From the NCBI GenBank assembly GCA_943736015.1, contig OX031063.1, positions 38,146,672 to 38,210,671 on the forward strand: a stretch of 64,000 bases of DNA. Reading direction: 5' to 3'. The notes beneath the pieces were generated by a model, which was not told the origin of the DNA, searched no databases, and saw only the letters and a program-made list of their open reading frames with translations. Position numbers and translations under genes: made by a program. The number at the start of each line of letters is the position of its first letter. The first letter of the stretch is position 1. Shown here in pieces: positions 47,689 through 58,338 of this stretch. The DNA comes from Tridacna crocea. Taxonomy: Eukaryota > Mollusca > Bivalvia > Cardiida > Cardiidae.

Positions 47689-47889
47689 AGCGACGCGGCA
47701 CTGGTAACCACCATGGCTCCTTTTTCTAAAATGTTTTCTCCCTTTTTAAGTAAAAAACACATGATTTCACATCTAATTTGTTATTCACATGACGGCGACG
47801 TTACGATAATTCGCCAGTATCAATTGACCTTATTCCAAACAAGCAGTTTTGCTTTTTCCTATAATTTTTTTAAACCTTCAAATGATATT

Positions 47890-48095
47890 CGACTCTGTTC
47901 TGAAAAATTTTAAGTTTTAAGAACCCTCCAGGGAGATAGCTTTTGAAAAGATAGTGAGAAAAAAAAGATATGCTGTTTCAAACCTTCCTAAATTAACTAT
48001 CATTATTCAATCAAATTTTAACTTGTCTTCTGCAATGCAAATGCTTTCAACTGGGAAACTGCTGAACTTTTGATGTTTGGTTAAGAATCAGGTTA
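47890..48095 (+). mobile_element. Hp1 remnant
   Basis: AAGAACCCTCCAGGGAGATAG and GCAAATGCTTTCAACTGGG; the stem is gone. Confidence 0.5.
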
Positions 48096-48510
48096 AGGAA
48101 CAGCGTTTTGGTCATGCTTTATCTTAAGAACGACAATATTGACCGTATAATTACGGTCTTACGTTACAGTGTGACTGCACAATATTGAGATAACTTGGGT
48201 TTGTTTTACAATAGTTTCAATAACAACGGTAAACAGAGCTGTCAAAACGTCATTTATCACCTGTTTGTTTACATTTGTACAGTAAAATTGACATTGCGTC
48301 TCGATTACGTCAAAATTGTTAACATCACCCGTCACATACCAGAGCTATACGTCCATACATACAGGTGCCCGTTCTACTGACATGTATGGTATTTTTTTGT
48401 TTATGTTGTTTAAAAAATATTTGCGTTTTTCTAAAATTGATCAACAATAAAAATCTAGTTTAGAGTTATGTATTATTCTAACGCTTTCTGTGCCGTAGGC
48501 GAAAACAGGG
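48096..48510. other. Intergenic, no feature seen
   Basis: Nothing recognised. Confidence 0.4.
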
Positions 48511-48514
48511 GCTT

Positions 48515-48595
48515 TTGCCAACAACATAGATCAAGATCAGACTGCACAGAAGCTGCAGTCTGATCTTGGATGTATATTGTCTGCTTGGTTAATCT
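48515..48595. mobile_element. Hp3 core
   Basis: GATCAAGATCAGACTGCACA to GCAGTCTGATCTTGGATG. Confidence 0.7.
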
Positions 48596-48711
48596 AGCCT
48601 GGAAAATGAAGATCTGTTTCAGATGTTGTTATATTATCAGGCGTCGAAGCAGGTCTTGTGTACAGATTTGGAGCCGAAAGACTGATATTTGCTGTTTTCA
48701 TAGCAATATAT

Positions 48712-48822
48712 TTGAACCATGCTTTGTGAAAAGGAAGCTTAAAGCATGTGCGAAAAGTATCGACCCAGATCAGCCTGCGCAGTCCGCGAAGGCTGATCTG
48801 GGTCGAAACTTTTCGCCAATTG
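48712..48822. mobile_element. Hp4 hairpin element
   Basis: GCGAAAAGTATCGACCCAGA pairs with TCTGGGTCGAAACTTTTCGC. Confidence 0.78.
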
Positions 48823-48899
48823 TCAAAAAAGTCTTTAAAACTCAGAATTGTGTGGTGGTATAGCTCTGTTTGGTTCCTCTTTTTGATTCCTTGGTTGAA

Positions 48900-49082
48900 T
48901 GTACAGACAGAGAGAGCGACAGACAGAGAGAGAGCATAGACAGAGATACAGAAGGAGAGACAGAGACAAAGCGAGAGAGAGAGAGACAATTAAAACAGAG
49001 ACAGAGAAGAGACAGAAGGAGAGACAGAAAGACACACGGAGAGTTAGAGAGAGACAGAGAGAGAGAGAGAGAGGGAGAGACC
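48900..49082. repeat. Imperfect (GACA/GAGA)n purine-rich repeat
   Basis: About 180 bp of AGACAGAGAGAG-type units on the plus strand. Confidence 0.85.
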
Positions 49083-49656
49083 TGTAGCTTTTCATTTCCA
49101 TCTCTCAATATTGAGCACGGTTATCCCGACCCGCAACAATGTCCGTTTTGTCGATGTCCCCGGGTCCAACGTATTGACCAATAATTGATTTCGTATAACT
49201 TATTAATTGCACCCCTCCCATTATACTGACCGTTACTATCCCTTCCTTGACATCCATTCATAGAGCACGTTTCATAATTCTGGCATATTGTTCGTCTTTG
49301 AATACCAGTAAACAGGAGAACCCTTGGTGTGCCCCCGCTGCCCCAAGAAAGACCCTAACTTCATTAATTAACTGTTAGCGAGCACTTGTGACTCCCCAGG
49401 AGGGAGGATTTCTCACGATATTAATGTTGCATCATGTATTATTCAGGGTTTGTTCTCACAAACGCAGGGAAAACCAAGTTTACTGTACTATTTGCAGTTT
49501 GAAAAATACAAGGAAATTTGAAGATGTTTTTTTTTCCCCGAATGATTGGGGAGCATCCTGCCCTTCTAGCAACTACCAATTGCCTTTTGTAGATATAGTA
49601 CTGTAATAACTTCATTGAAATCGAAACTTTCAAGGTATTAGCTCATTATATAACTT
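49083..49656. other. Intergenic, no gene seen
   Basis: Nothing recognised. Confidence 0.4.
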
Positions 49657-49855
49657 TAACCATTACCACACAATCCCTACTTTTGACGCCCCTGAGAAAG
49701 AAGCCTTTTGAAAACACTGTGGGAAAAGGAGAAAATGCTGCTAACCAGCATTTTCTCCTTTTCCCACAATGTTTTCTACCCTTCCCAGAACAAATTTCAA
49801 TTTTTTAGTCATCTTTATTTTGTCGCCTGCAAATGCTTTCAATTTGGACCAGTTT
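49657..49855 (+). mobile_element. Hp1 hairpin MITE, right end lost
   Basis: TTAACCATTACCACACAATC; near-perfect stem; it stops after TTTGGACCAGTTT. Confidence 0.88.
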
Positions 49856-49874
49856 GGAACAGTAAAAACGCTTT

Positions 49875-49980
49875 TCATAAACTTGGTTGCATTTGCGGGC
49901 AATGCAAATCAAGATCAGACTTCACAAAACATGCATTCTGGTCTTTGATCTACAACTTCCGCTGTGCTGAGGCTCTCTAG
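49875..49980. mobile_element. Hp3 core, degenerate
   Basis: CAAATCAAGATCAGACTTCA with GTCTTTGATCTACAAC. Confidence 0.6.
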
Positions 49981-50016
49981 ATAAATACACATTCACCCTT
50001 TTCTTCCTTTATAAAC

Positions 50017-50237
50017 CTTTTATCATATAATTCCCTTTTAAACGATCGTCAGGAAGAAGTCTTGTGGAAACATTGCGGGTAAAGGAGAAAATGCTGGTAC
50101 ACAGCATTTTCTCATTTTCCCACATTATTTTCCTCCAATCAGAAGTATATCATACCATTTGAGAAACATTCTCTTTGCTATCTGCAAAAACCGTCTATAA
50201 TGCAAGTCTAGTATTTTGTTGTTTGACAAAGGGTTAA
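50017..50237 (+). mobile_element. Hp1 hairpin MITE, diverged
   Basis: AACCTTTTATCATATAATTC to GTTTGACAAAGGGTTAA; tip GCTGGTACACAGC. Confidence 0.75.
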
Positions 50238-50835
50238 GTTACAAACGAAGAAAAAATATTGTTTTTCTAGCATTTTGAACTGGTCAGGCAAGTTCATGCA
50301 CCCCCTTCACAACTGTTTGCGGACCACCCTAATTAGCGATCGGGTCAAGATGACCAGTGATAAAATTTGAGACGGCTATCTCGATCTTGATATCAATACT
50401 GTTATTCCCCAGCCTATCGCGGGCTTATCGGTTACACCGTAAGCCAGACGGAACTGGCAGAATGATCCCTCGGGATATGTCAGGGAAATGTGCCGGAGAA
50501 ACTTAGAGCCCTTCCATACACGCTTATCAGAAACTTGCAAATTACACTTACAACAATCTTTTGAGTATAGGGAAGATACTGCTTTTACATGATATAGAAT
50601 ATATTGTAGGAAAAAGAGCTGTAACTAACCCAGTTGTCAACTAACTCGTAGTTGCCTACACTTATGGGTAAACAACAGAGACATTTGCGATTTACTTGCG
50701 ACTTTTACAGAACGACGAAATTTTTGACTCGTCCAAATTGAAAGTTTTTGCATAATTGTGACAATCGAAAAGCAAACCGACTTGATCATGATGTAGAAAA
50801 ATCCTTTGACATGCTGAAAATTTAAAGCTAACGCA
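50238..50835. other. Intergenic with an Hp1 left-end trace
   Basis: 50705-50750 (CAGAACGACGAAATTTTTGA) is an Hp1 remnant; otherwise nothing. Confidence 0.45.
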
Positions 50836-50839
50836 CAGT

Positions 50840-50900
50840 TTCGGCGCATGTCAACCTGCGTATACTGCGCAGGCTAACATGAGTCGATACTTTTCGCTCA
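50840..50900. mobile_element. Hp4 core
   Basis: GCATGTCAACCTGCGTATAC with GCGCAGGCTAACATGAGTCG. Confidence 0.65.
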
Positions 50901-50904
50901 TACA

Positions 50905-51138
50905 TTAACCCATTACCACACAGACCCTACTTTTGACGACCCTGAGAAAGAAGCTTTTTGAAAACATTGTGGGAAAAGGAGAAAATGCTGGTAACCAGCA
51001 TTTTCTCCTTTTCCCGCAATTTTTTCTTCCCTTCCTTAATTTAAACAAATTTCAATTCTTTAGTCACTTCTATTTTGTCGTCTGCAAATGCTTTCGAATT
51101 GGACATACCTAAAATTTTGTCGTTTGGTAATGAGTTAA
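50905..51138 (+). mobile_element. Hp1 hairpin MITE, intact
   Basis: TTAACCCATTACCACACAGA to GTTTGGTAATGAGTTAA. Confidence 0.92.
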
Positions 51139-51598
51139 TTAAGTCCTCTTCTCACAGAGCTTGGCTTATTTTTGAAACAACAGCAGCCGAGCGTTCACTC
51201 TAGCATGTGGTGCTCTTGTTTTAATATATCAGGATAAAAATTCAGTGTTCCATTCTGATTCCATTTTTTGTCACATCTTGACCATCGTTTGTGTTTCGCA
51301 TTCACATGAGTCGGTCATAAAACTCAAAACTTCATAATCATTTTTTGTGGTCAGATTTAACTGTTACTAATCAGTTATTATTACTATCATTCTATTTCGA
51401 CATATATTTCTACCAAATGATAGCCATTCCCATAAATAATAGACATTAAAACGAACGAGATTATTCACTGCCAATTAAGCGCGCACCCATAAAATAGCGC
51501 GAAATGCGATTCGCAGAATGGCTGTTTTTAACTGCCAGACCACAGCGGGAAACCCCTTCCAGACTTTGAGATTTTGAAATATAGCCTTCATGTACGAT
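51139..51598. other. Intergenic, no feature seen
   Basis: Nothing recognised. Confidence 0.4.
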
Positions 51599-51599
51599 T

Positions 51600-51825
51600 G
51601 CTCTTTAACAGACGTAAAAAATGTTTAGACTTGTCCAGACTGAAAGCATTTGCAGACGACAAAGTAACTCTCATACAACTGATAGGAGTTGTCTTTTAAA
51701 TTAAGGAAAACATTGTGGAAAAAGGAGAAAATGCTGGTTACCAGCATTTTCTCCTTTTTCCACTATGTTTTCGAAAGGCTTTTTTCAGGGTCGTTAAATC
51801 ACGGTATTGTTTGGTAAAGAGTTAA
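51600..51825 (-). mobile_element. Hp1 hairpin MITE
   Basis: CTCTTTAACAGACGTAAAAA to GTTTGGTAAAGAGTTAA; the stem has TGGAAAAAGG matched by CCTTTTTCCA. Confidence 0.9.
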
Positions 51826-51903
51826 AGTTTATATTTTCAGAAGAAAATTTCCGCCAGACGACTTTGATATATGGAAAACAACATGCTTCTGCAGTATATT
51901 GAA

Positions 51904-52037
51904 TGCATTGTAGAAAACACTCTGGCTCAACGGAAAAAAAATCGCCCATTACGAGCAATTTCTACTTTTATTACAATGTTTTCAGACGTTCGTCTGCTGG
52001 AAAACGAGAAAATTCGTCTGCAGAACGCAATGAGTTA
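51904..52037. mobile_element. Hp2-like remnant
   Basis: AATGCATTGTAGAAAACACT and CATTACGAGCAATTTCTAC. Confidence 0.5.
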
Positions 52038-52279
52038 AAATCTTTACCAGACGACAAAATTTTAAGACCCTTCAAAATTGAAAGCATTTGCAGGCAACAA
52101 ATGCAATGTTGTTCGTATGGAGAGACTTGAAAACGGTAAAGAACATGGCGAGAATTGGAAAAAAGCTGGTATTTAGCATTTCTATTAACCAACGTTTTTG
52201 CCTTTTATCACAGTGTTCCAAAAGCTTTTTTCTCCTTTTGGGAAATTCTTAAGATACGGTACAATTTGGAAAAGGGTCA
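52036..52279 (-). mobile_element. Hp1 hairpin MITE, degenerate
   Basis: TTAAAATCTTTACCAGACGA; the stem is lost; it ends TTGGAAAAGGGTCAA. Confidence 0.7.
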
Positions 52280-52470
52280 AACGAGCGGAAATTTATCCCA
52301 GCTGTAAAACTAATGCCATATGAAACGTTCATGTACGTATCGCAGTGCAATAAACATGTCAGGCGCAGCGTCCGCCATGTTTCTTTTTTTTTATTTCCGG
52401 TTAATTGCAATAATCCAGTTACACTGTTATCTCGTCCGAAATCTCGCTGCCCGGTAACTAACCGGGTTAA

Positions 52471-52740
52471 TGGTCTCTTGAATACATGCATGCTCGGAAT
52501 TGCCGTACTTTTGACCCGTTCACCTTAACCCTTGGGGTGCTAAGCGAAACTCAAGGACCTTCTGTGTACAGTGTAGATCAAGATTAGGCTGGACTTTCTG
52601 TACATGATCTCTTGAACACATGCATGCTCGAAATCGCCGTCTTTTTGACCCACTCACCTTAACCCTAAGGCTGTTAAGCGTAGATCAAGGACCTTTTTCG
52701 GACAATGTAGTTCAAGATCAGACTGCACAGAACGTGCGGT
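52471..52740 (+). repeat. Two-unit tandem duplication of about 134 bp
   Basis: 52471-52604 and 52605-52740 both begin TGRTCTCTTGAAYACATGCA and continue through a CACCTTAACCC block into an Hp3 left half. Confidence 0.8.
52527..52604 (+). mobile_element. Hp3 fragment (unit 1 of the duplication)
   Basis: TTAACCCTTGGGGTGCTAAG, then GTGTAGATCAAGATTAGGCT; one arm only. Confidence 0.65.
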
Positions 52741-52790
52741 CTAATCTTGGGTATACCTCGTCCGATACGGAGATATATTTTCCCCCCCCC
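52659..52790 (+). mobile_element. Hp3 partial copy (unit 2)
   Basis: TTAACCCTAAGGCTGTTAAG, both stem arms (TTCAAGATCAGACTGCACAG / GTGCGGTCTAATCTTGGG), then a C-run at 52783-52795. Confidence 0.7.
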
Positions 52791-52809
52791 CCCCCAATCT
52801 TTACATATG

Positions 52810-52910
52810 ACTTGCAACACGCGAAAAGGGACATTCAGACATTTGCGTAAAGTGTCGTCTCGGATCAGCCTGTGCAGTGCGCGCAGGCTAATCCTTTACG
52901 AATTCGACTA
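52810..52910. mobile_element. Hp4-like hairpin
   Basis: AGTGTCGTCTCGGATCAGCC around GCAGTGCGCGC; the second arm is decayed. Confidence 0.6.
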
Positions 52911-52939
52911 CGTTAAATATTGTGCAACAGTCGACCAGC

Positions 52940-53015
52940 GCGGAGATTTTCGTCTCGGATTGGCCTGCCCTAGGTGTGCAGACTGATCCGATACGAAACT
53001 TTGTGCAAACGTCCA
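52940..53015. mobile_element. Hp4-like hairpin
   Basis: TTTTCGTCTCGGATTGGCCT and GACTGATCCGATACGAAAC pair imperfectly. Confidence 0.55.
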
Positions 53016-53040
53016 AAAGCCCCTTTTTTGCGTATTGCAG

Positions 53041-53155
53041 ACCATAATGGTTGTGAGGACCGAAGCCCTGTAGGGCTAAAATAGTGTAAGCGACTTTGGA
53101 AAACAGGATCGCAAGTTCGAATCGGCATATTTCCAAAGACCAATGCTAGCCATTG
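53041..53155 (+). mobile_element. Possible tRNA-like SINE fragment
   Basis: GGATCGCAAGTTCGAATCGG resembles a B box; weak. Confidence 0.35.
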
Positions 53156-54100
53156 CAACATGATTTATCCTCTTTCACCTCTGGTCAGTTTTTCGACGAT
53201 AACTACGTGGAAAAGTTCAAACTTCAACAAAATTACTCAATTCAGCATCGTCTCCTTACCTTTCGATTATTTTGTAGTAAAAGGGTGTGGACGGGTCAAT
53301 AACAAAAGGATGGATTTCCAGTATCATTTAAAGGATGTCACAGAGATTTCGGTATAAATACTCTTGAGTTTCATTTAAATTAAATCTCAAATTTCGGTCC
53401 CGTAAAATCCTATTTCCTGTCTGAGGGCTTGAAGATGATAATTGATCGCTTGAAGGGAGCCGTTCTTTAAGAAAATCCGATCATCCCTTTTTCCGATCCC
53501 GATGTCTTTATTTCGTCAAAATTCTAGGGTTTCGTTTTGCATTTAGCCAACCCTGTCTCCTTTCTTATTCCTCTTACTCTCCAAAGTTCTTTTAGCAACA
53601 TTAAAACTGTTCTTTTTTTCCCTTAGCAAGGTTTTGTCTTTTTTCACGATGTTTTTATTACATGTTCAGACCCCGATTAAAATTAGATGTGCATACATAT
53701 ACTTGTAGCCCAAAAAAGTTTCAATTTCATGCAAATTAACGTTAACGGATTACTGATTTTCTGCCCTTTTCAATGTTCAATGACTTGATCGCAAACCTGT
53801 CAAGACTAAGCAATAGAGTTCAGATCCCTTTTCGAGGGGTTTATTGTTCGAGACAATCGTACCCATAGCCAGAGTAGGTATACTGTGAAAAACAAGAACA
53901 AGGAAAAAACTTCTGAGAAACTGTCTGTCCGTCATCATCTTTCACTTCACGCACACACAGCGGAGCATATTCAGTGTCCCGGCCTGCCATTTTGGAACTT
54001 TTTCCTCTAATATTTCTATATGAATGACAAGACTAGCATTAACAAAACCTTTCTGATTGAGAAACGCCAGAAAACAAGAAAAATAGCGTCATGAAATATA
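53156..54100. other. Intergenic, no gene seen
   Basis: AT-rich without recognised repeats or coding signal. Confidence 0.45.
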
Positions 54101-54104
54101 TGAG

Positions 54105-54215
54105 CCATGCTCTATAAAAAGGGGGCTTAATGCATTTGCGAAAAGTATCGGCTCATGTTAGCCTGCGCAGTCCACGCAGGCTGACATGGGCCGAAACCTT
54201 TCGCCATTGGTCGTT
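54105..54215. mobile_element. Hp4 hairpin element
   Basis: GCGAAAAGTATCGGCTCATG with CATGGGCCGAAACCTTTCGC. Confidence 0.75.
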
Positions 54216-54230
54216 TTTCTGTATGTTAAA

Positions 54231-54372
54231 GGACCAGTCTACCTCATGATCCAGTCAGTTTTTCAACAAAACGGATTTTAATGATGTATAATACTGTGAT
54301 GACTTGCCTGGTATCATATATCACGGAGATGCATTAAGCCCCGTTTTGCCAGAGCATGGCTCATAATTATGT
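54231..54372. repeat. Dispersed repeat (GGACCAGTCTACCTCATG)
   Basis: It shares blocks with 1089-1200 and 9414-9492, including TGATGACTTGCC and GCCAGAGCATGGCTCATAAT. Confidence 0.5.
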
Positions 54373-54411
54373 TTTATTAATGTAATCTGTGAAGGGGTAT
54401 CAGAAGCCCTT

Positions 54412-54622
54412 TAATCCTTTACCTGCTAAATAAGTGAAATGAAACTTTCAAGGGGATTATAAAAACCTATAATTTTGCTATTTTAAACGTATTTTCTTTT
54501 TGTGGGGGGGTACGATCGGAAAGTGTAGATCAAAGATCAGACTGCACATTCTGTGCAGTCTGACCTTGATCTACACTATTCGAAAGAGGTCCATGAGTCA
54601 CGCGCTAAGCAGCCTATAGGGG
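54412..54622 (-). mobile_element. Hp3 hairpin MITE, near full length
   Basis: AATCCTTTACCTGCTAAATA to GCTAAGCAGCCTATAGG; the stem GATCAAAGATCAGACTGCAC pairs around ATTCT. Confidence 0.8.
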
Positions 54623-54677
54623 TCAATTCTATTTATTCTCCTTCTATAAACTATATAGATGAATATTTCGGAGAGAG

Positions 54678-54735
54678 AAGACCAAGATCAGCATGCACTT
54701 TCTTGCAGTCCTATCTTGGTTCTGCACTCTCCACT
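54678..54735. mobile_element. Hp3 remnant
   Basis: ACCAAGATCAGCATGCACTT with GCAGTCCTATCTTGGT. Confidence 0.5.
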
Positions 54736-54969
54736 CCTTTACCAGTGGTTTCCGCTATATAATCCCCATGAAATGCAAATACACTTAGCAAAATCTGCGT
54801 TTCGTTTGAAGTCAACATTACAACCCAGTCAACGTTACAAACCAGCAGAAAATGGCTTTAAGATAGCGACATCAAGAAATCAACATTGCATGCTATACGA
54901 AAGTTCAAAGTGCTGCTTTTTCCAATGCGAACTGTCTTTGAAGTACCCAACGAAAATTGGATATACAAA

Positions 54970-55055
54970 CGCCTGATCCTACACTGCATGCAGTCTGATC
55001 TTGTTCCATATTGCTTTAAAAACACTAAAACCTGTATCCAGATGAGTAAAGGTTA
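54970..55055. mobile_element. Hp3 fragment
   Basis: GCAGTCTGATCTTGTTCC and the end GTAAAGGTTAA. Confidence 0.5.
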
Positions 55056-55126
55056 ATGTTTTTTAGACTCTTGACATTTCAAGTACCTACTGTCACTGGT
55101 CAAGCTCAGTAGCTCTCAAATGCCCA

Positions 55127-55338
55127 TTAACCCGTAGCCTGATTGGTGCAACACTAGGCGCTCTTGCAGACAGTGCAAATCAAGATCAGACTGCACAGAA
55201 CGTGCAGTCTGATCTTGATCTGCACTGTCTGATACCGCGAGGTATTTCCGGCAAAACAAACATTAAAGATGCGATAGCTTTGAATTTCATTCTCGGGTGG
55301 AATCTTTAATTTTATTTATTTAGTAGTTCAAGGGTATA
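55127..55338 (+). mobile_element. Hp3 hairpin MITE, near full length
   Basis: TTAACCCGTAGCCTGATTGG; a perfect stem AATCAAGATCAGACTGCACA...; it ends AGTAGTTCAAGGGTATA. Confidence 0.82.
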
Positions 55339-55414
55339 TGACCATAGAAAATGTCTGTTTCAACGAGAACATTACAATAAGTGCACTTCCTGTGAGAGAA
55401 TTAAATTAATGCGC

Positions 55415-55600
55415 GCTGTCTCCCCTCTCTCTTCTTCCCTCTCATATCTCTCTCCTCCTTTCCGTCTTTCCATCTTTCTATCTCCCTCTCCTTGTCTGTC
55501 TCTCTCGCCCTCTCTCTCTTTCTGTCTGTCCATCTATCTTTCTGTTTCTTTCTTCTTGTCTGCCTTTGCCTTTGTACTTCTTGTCTTTTTCTCCCAGTGT
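55415..55600. repeat. Pyrimidine-rich low-complexity tract
   Basis: TCTC/TCTG/TTTC units on the plus strand; the long ORFs over it are compositional. Confidence 0.8.
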
Positions 55601-55950
55601 CTCTCTCAACGGGTTGTGGATAAAAAAAGAACGAGGTCGACGTCGTTACTTTAAATGTCGACAAACTATTGTCATTAGTTTCCGTAATGATCGTTTACCG
55701 ATGATTACCCGACAATTACAGCGGACACCTGTTACATTAACACACGTGTAGGATAACATGTTTGGGGTATTTGATTGGTTGACGAAATCTCGCAAAGTTT
55801 TACGTGATTTGAAAAACTTTTGAATGAATTGATTTGATTTGTTTTGGGGGGTATTCAATGCCGGGCTGTCCTAACCGTGTTTCATTCATGAAAGTAGGCG
55901 CTTTTCTCATTTTTAAGTAATGTTTCATTTCCATATCCTGCCTTCTAAAG
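55601..55950. other. Intergenic, no feature seen
   Basis: Nothing recognised. Confidence 0.4.
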
Positions 55951-55954
55951 ATTT

Positions 55955-56290
55955 GTTTATCCATTTCCCAAACAATTCCGTCCTTTGAAAAAAAAAGAAG
56001 GGGAAATCCCATAGTTGCGCCACACACATTTTGTTGTCTGCAAATAATTCTAATGTTGAACAGCCTTGGTAAAGAAAAACTGGTTTTTTCCACACAAGAA
56101 CCTTTGTAAGGGGTAGAAAAGGAGAAAATGCTGGTAGTATGAGCATTTTCTAATTTTTCCACATTGTCTTCTTCCCTGTCAAAGACAAATTCAGTTTATT
56201 CTAGTCAAATCCAATATGAAGCCCCCCATTGCTTTCATTTTGGACAAGAATTTTAAAATTTCTCGTCTATTAGACAGTTACTGTAACACA
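55955..56290 (+). mobile_element. Hp1 remnant(s)
   Basis: GTTGTCTGCAAATAATTCTA and a stem GTAGAAAAGGAGAAAATGCT with a weak complement, probably two decayed overlapping copies. Confidence 0.5.
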
Positions 56291-56304
56291 GGAACAATGA
56301 ATAT

Positions 56305-56496
56305 CAAAGCTCCAGATAGCGGGAGTGATATTGATTTCAAAACTGAAAATATTAATTTTTCTCCACTAAACCCTACGTTATTGGTACTCATTAGAATCGT
56401 CCCATCGAGACAATTCTAATGAGTACCCACAACACAGGGTTTGGAAGAGAAATAACGGATTTAGAATGCCATCACTCACTCTAATGTGGAGCTCTG
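56305..56496. mobile_element. Hp5 element, second copy
   Basis: AAAGCTCCAGATAGCGGGAG to AATGTGGAGCTCTG. Inside, TACTCATTAGAATCGTC is followed by its complement GACAATTCTAATGAGTA. Confidence 0.78.
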
Positions 56497-56655
56497 AACA
56501 ACTACGGTAATACGAGATCGGTTCTGGTGGATGGCTTAGGCTTATGCCATTTTCCACTAGATTTATTTCTTATTATAGTCATAGATAGACTATAAAATAC
56601 TGAGCATACGGAGGTTTAGCAGGTTTTCCATGATCGCCAGCCGTTCATGGCACAC

Positions 56656-56840
56656 TTAAACCCTTAGCTCTTTCATAGCTAAACAAATAAATTCATGATT
56701 TTTTTTCTAAGACAATTGATACATTTTCGCTGCAACCGGTTTTGCTAGAATGAAAAAAGTGGACAGTGTAGATCTGAGATCAGACTGCACGTTCTGTGCA
56801 GTCTGATCTTGATCTACACTGTCCACAAAAGCAGTTTATC
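56656..56840 (-). mobile_element. Hp3 hairpin MITE
   Basis: AAACCCTTAGCTCTTTCATA; the stem GTAGATCTGAGATCAGACTG pairs around TTCTGT. Confidence 0.75.
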
Positions 56841-56861
56841 TCGTGTACATTAAGGAATGCG

Positions 56862-57045
56862 TTAACCTGTAGAATGGATGAAACAAAAATTTCTACTCAA
56901 TAGTAAAAGTCCAAATATCGTAATTTCAAAGTTGATTTCAGCTGGGAAAAAACCGTTTCGGACAGTGCACGTTTTGTGCCGTCTGATCTTGATCTACATT
57001 GTCCGTACTTGCGTTCCGAGTCGCAGTAGGCAGCCTAAGGGTTAA
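56862..57045 (-). mobile_element. Hp3 element lacking most of one stem arm
   Basis: TTAACCTGTAGAATGGATGA to GCAGCCTAAGGGTTAA; GGACAGTG runs directly into CACGTTTTGTGCCGTC. Confidence 0.78.
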
Positions 57046-57164
57046 CTTATCATAAAAGTTTTATGACTCAAGGAATATAAAAAGGCATCACGGGTAATCA
57101 TTTTAACGACCCAATCAAAAACAAGAACGTTATTTCAAATCTCGGTTCGCTTGTCTCTTTACGA

Positions 57165-57575
57165 AACTCCCTGTTTTCTAACGACTCTGATGTAAACGTA
57201 GTTTTGAAAACATCGTTAGAAAATGAGAAAATGCTGGTACCGTGCACTTTCTCCTTTTCTTGCAATGTTTTATACCCTTTCAACCCTTTACCAAACTATA
57301 ATAGGCCTATTTTGAACTTGTTCATATTGAAGTTGTGAGTAGAGTGACAAATTTGGTTGAAATGACTCTATCTGGTGAAACCGATACAAGAAAAAGAAGA
57401 ACATGTTTCTCACCAGCATTTTCTCCTTTTCTCAGAAATATTTTCAAAAGGCCTTATTACCCAGAGTTTTTTTTTTAATCAGGGATTGTCTGGTCGCACC
57501 ATCTTTTGCAGGTAGTCATTTTGTGGTCCGCAAATCTTTTGGACCAGTCTAAAATTTTGTAGTTTTGTAAAGAGT
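57165..57575. mobile_element. Two degenerate Hp1 copies
   Basis: 57165-57285 keeps GAAAATGCTGGTACCGTGC and an inverted right part; 57290-57575 keeps ACCAGCATTTTCTCCTTTTC and ends GTAAAGAGTTG. Confidence 0.55.
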
Positions 57576-57930
57576 TGTACTGTTACAGTAAAAGCGCTAT
57601 GATCACAAACCCGGTCATTATACACTCTCAATTTGTTTCCGCTCCTTAGGCATTTTCAGGTCCAACTAGTTTTCGTCTATTTCTTTTACGTTCCTATGGA
57701 GAAATTGTTGTTTTCACAGTTCGGCGAACACTGGAGACCTGTTGAATTATGGTCGTTTTTCCTGTAGATTTCAAAACACCTGTTGGTCTTTCAAAAACAT
57801 TTGTTCAATAACAAAACGACGGGGGTCAAGTTATTGTTCGCGCACTATTCATACGATTCTTGACTTTTTGAAAGGTACTATTCCCTCGGCGCCCGTCCCT
57901 GATTTATCATATACAGTGTACACTGTACAG
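57576..57930. other. Intergenic, no gene seen
   Basis: Nothing recognised. Confidence 0.4.
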
Positions 57931-57935
57931 TACTT

Positions 57936-58138
57936 GGCGTGTTACACGCGAAAAGGGGCATTCAGACATTTGCGTAAAACGTCGTCTCTGACAAGCTTGC
58001 GCAGTGCGTGCAGGCTAGCACAAGACGCCACTTAACGACTACATAAGATTTTGTCCATACAGTAGACTTGAGCAAAATAGAAAATCTCATAAGAACAGAC
58101 ATTGTCGTGTCGGATTAGTCTGCACGGAATGCGCAACC
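57936..58138. mobile_element. Two Hp4-like hairpin fragments
   Basis: 57975-58030 (AAACGTCGTCTCTGACAAGC) and 58108-58136 (GTGTCGGATTAGTCTGCACG). The second is cut off by the Hp6 insertion. Confidence 0.55.
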
Positions 58139-58338
58139 AGGGCCCGTATTCACCAACCATTCTTAAGAATATTCTTTGTCTTATTCTTCAAATTTTTCCG
58201 ACTGTGAAAGTAACAGAACTTCTGATTGGCTAAACCAAATGGTTTAGCCAATCAGAAGTTCTGTTACTTTCACTTGGACAAAATTCTGAAGAATAAGAAC
58301 AAGAACGTTCTTAAGAATGGTTGGTGAATACGGGCCCT
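58139..58338. mobile_element. Hp6 palindromic element, best copy
   Basis: AGGGCCCGTATTCACCAACC to GGTTGGTGAATACGGGCCCT. The halves are almost fully complementary; centre CTAAACCAAATGGTTTAG. Confidence 0.88.

Noticed and set aside
48594-49184. Several long overlapping ORFs, Ser/Leu-rich on one strand and Arg/Glu-rich on the other
   Set aside because: They are translations of the (GACA/GAGA)n purine repeat, open in all frames because the repeat lacks stops.
55401-55664. ORFs on both strands over 55400-55660
   Set aside because: Pyrimidine-rich low-complexity tract; no domain.
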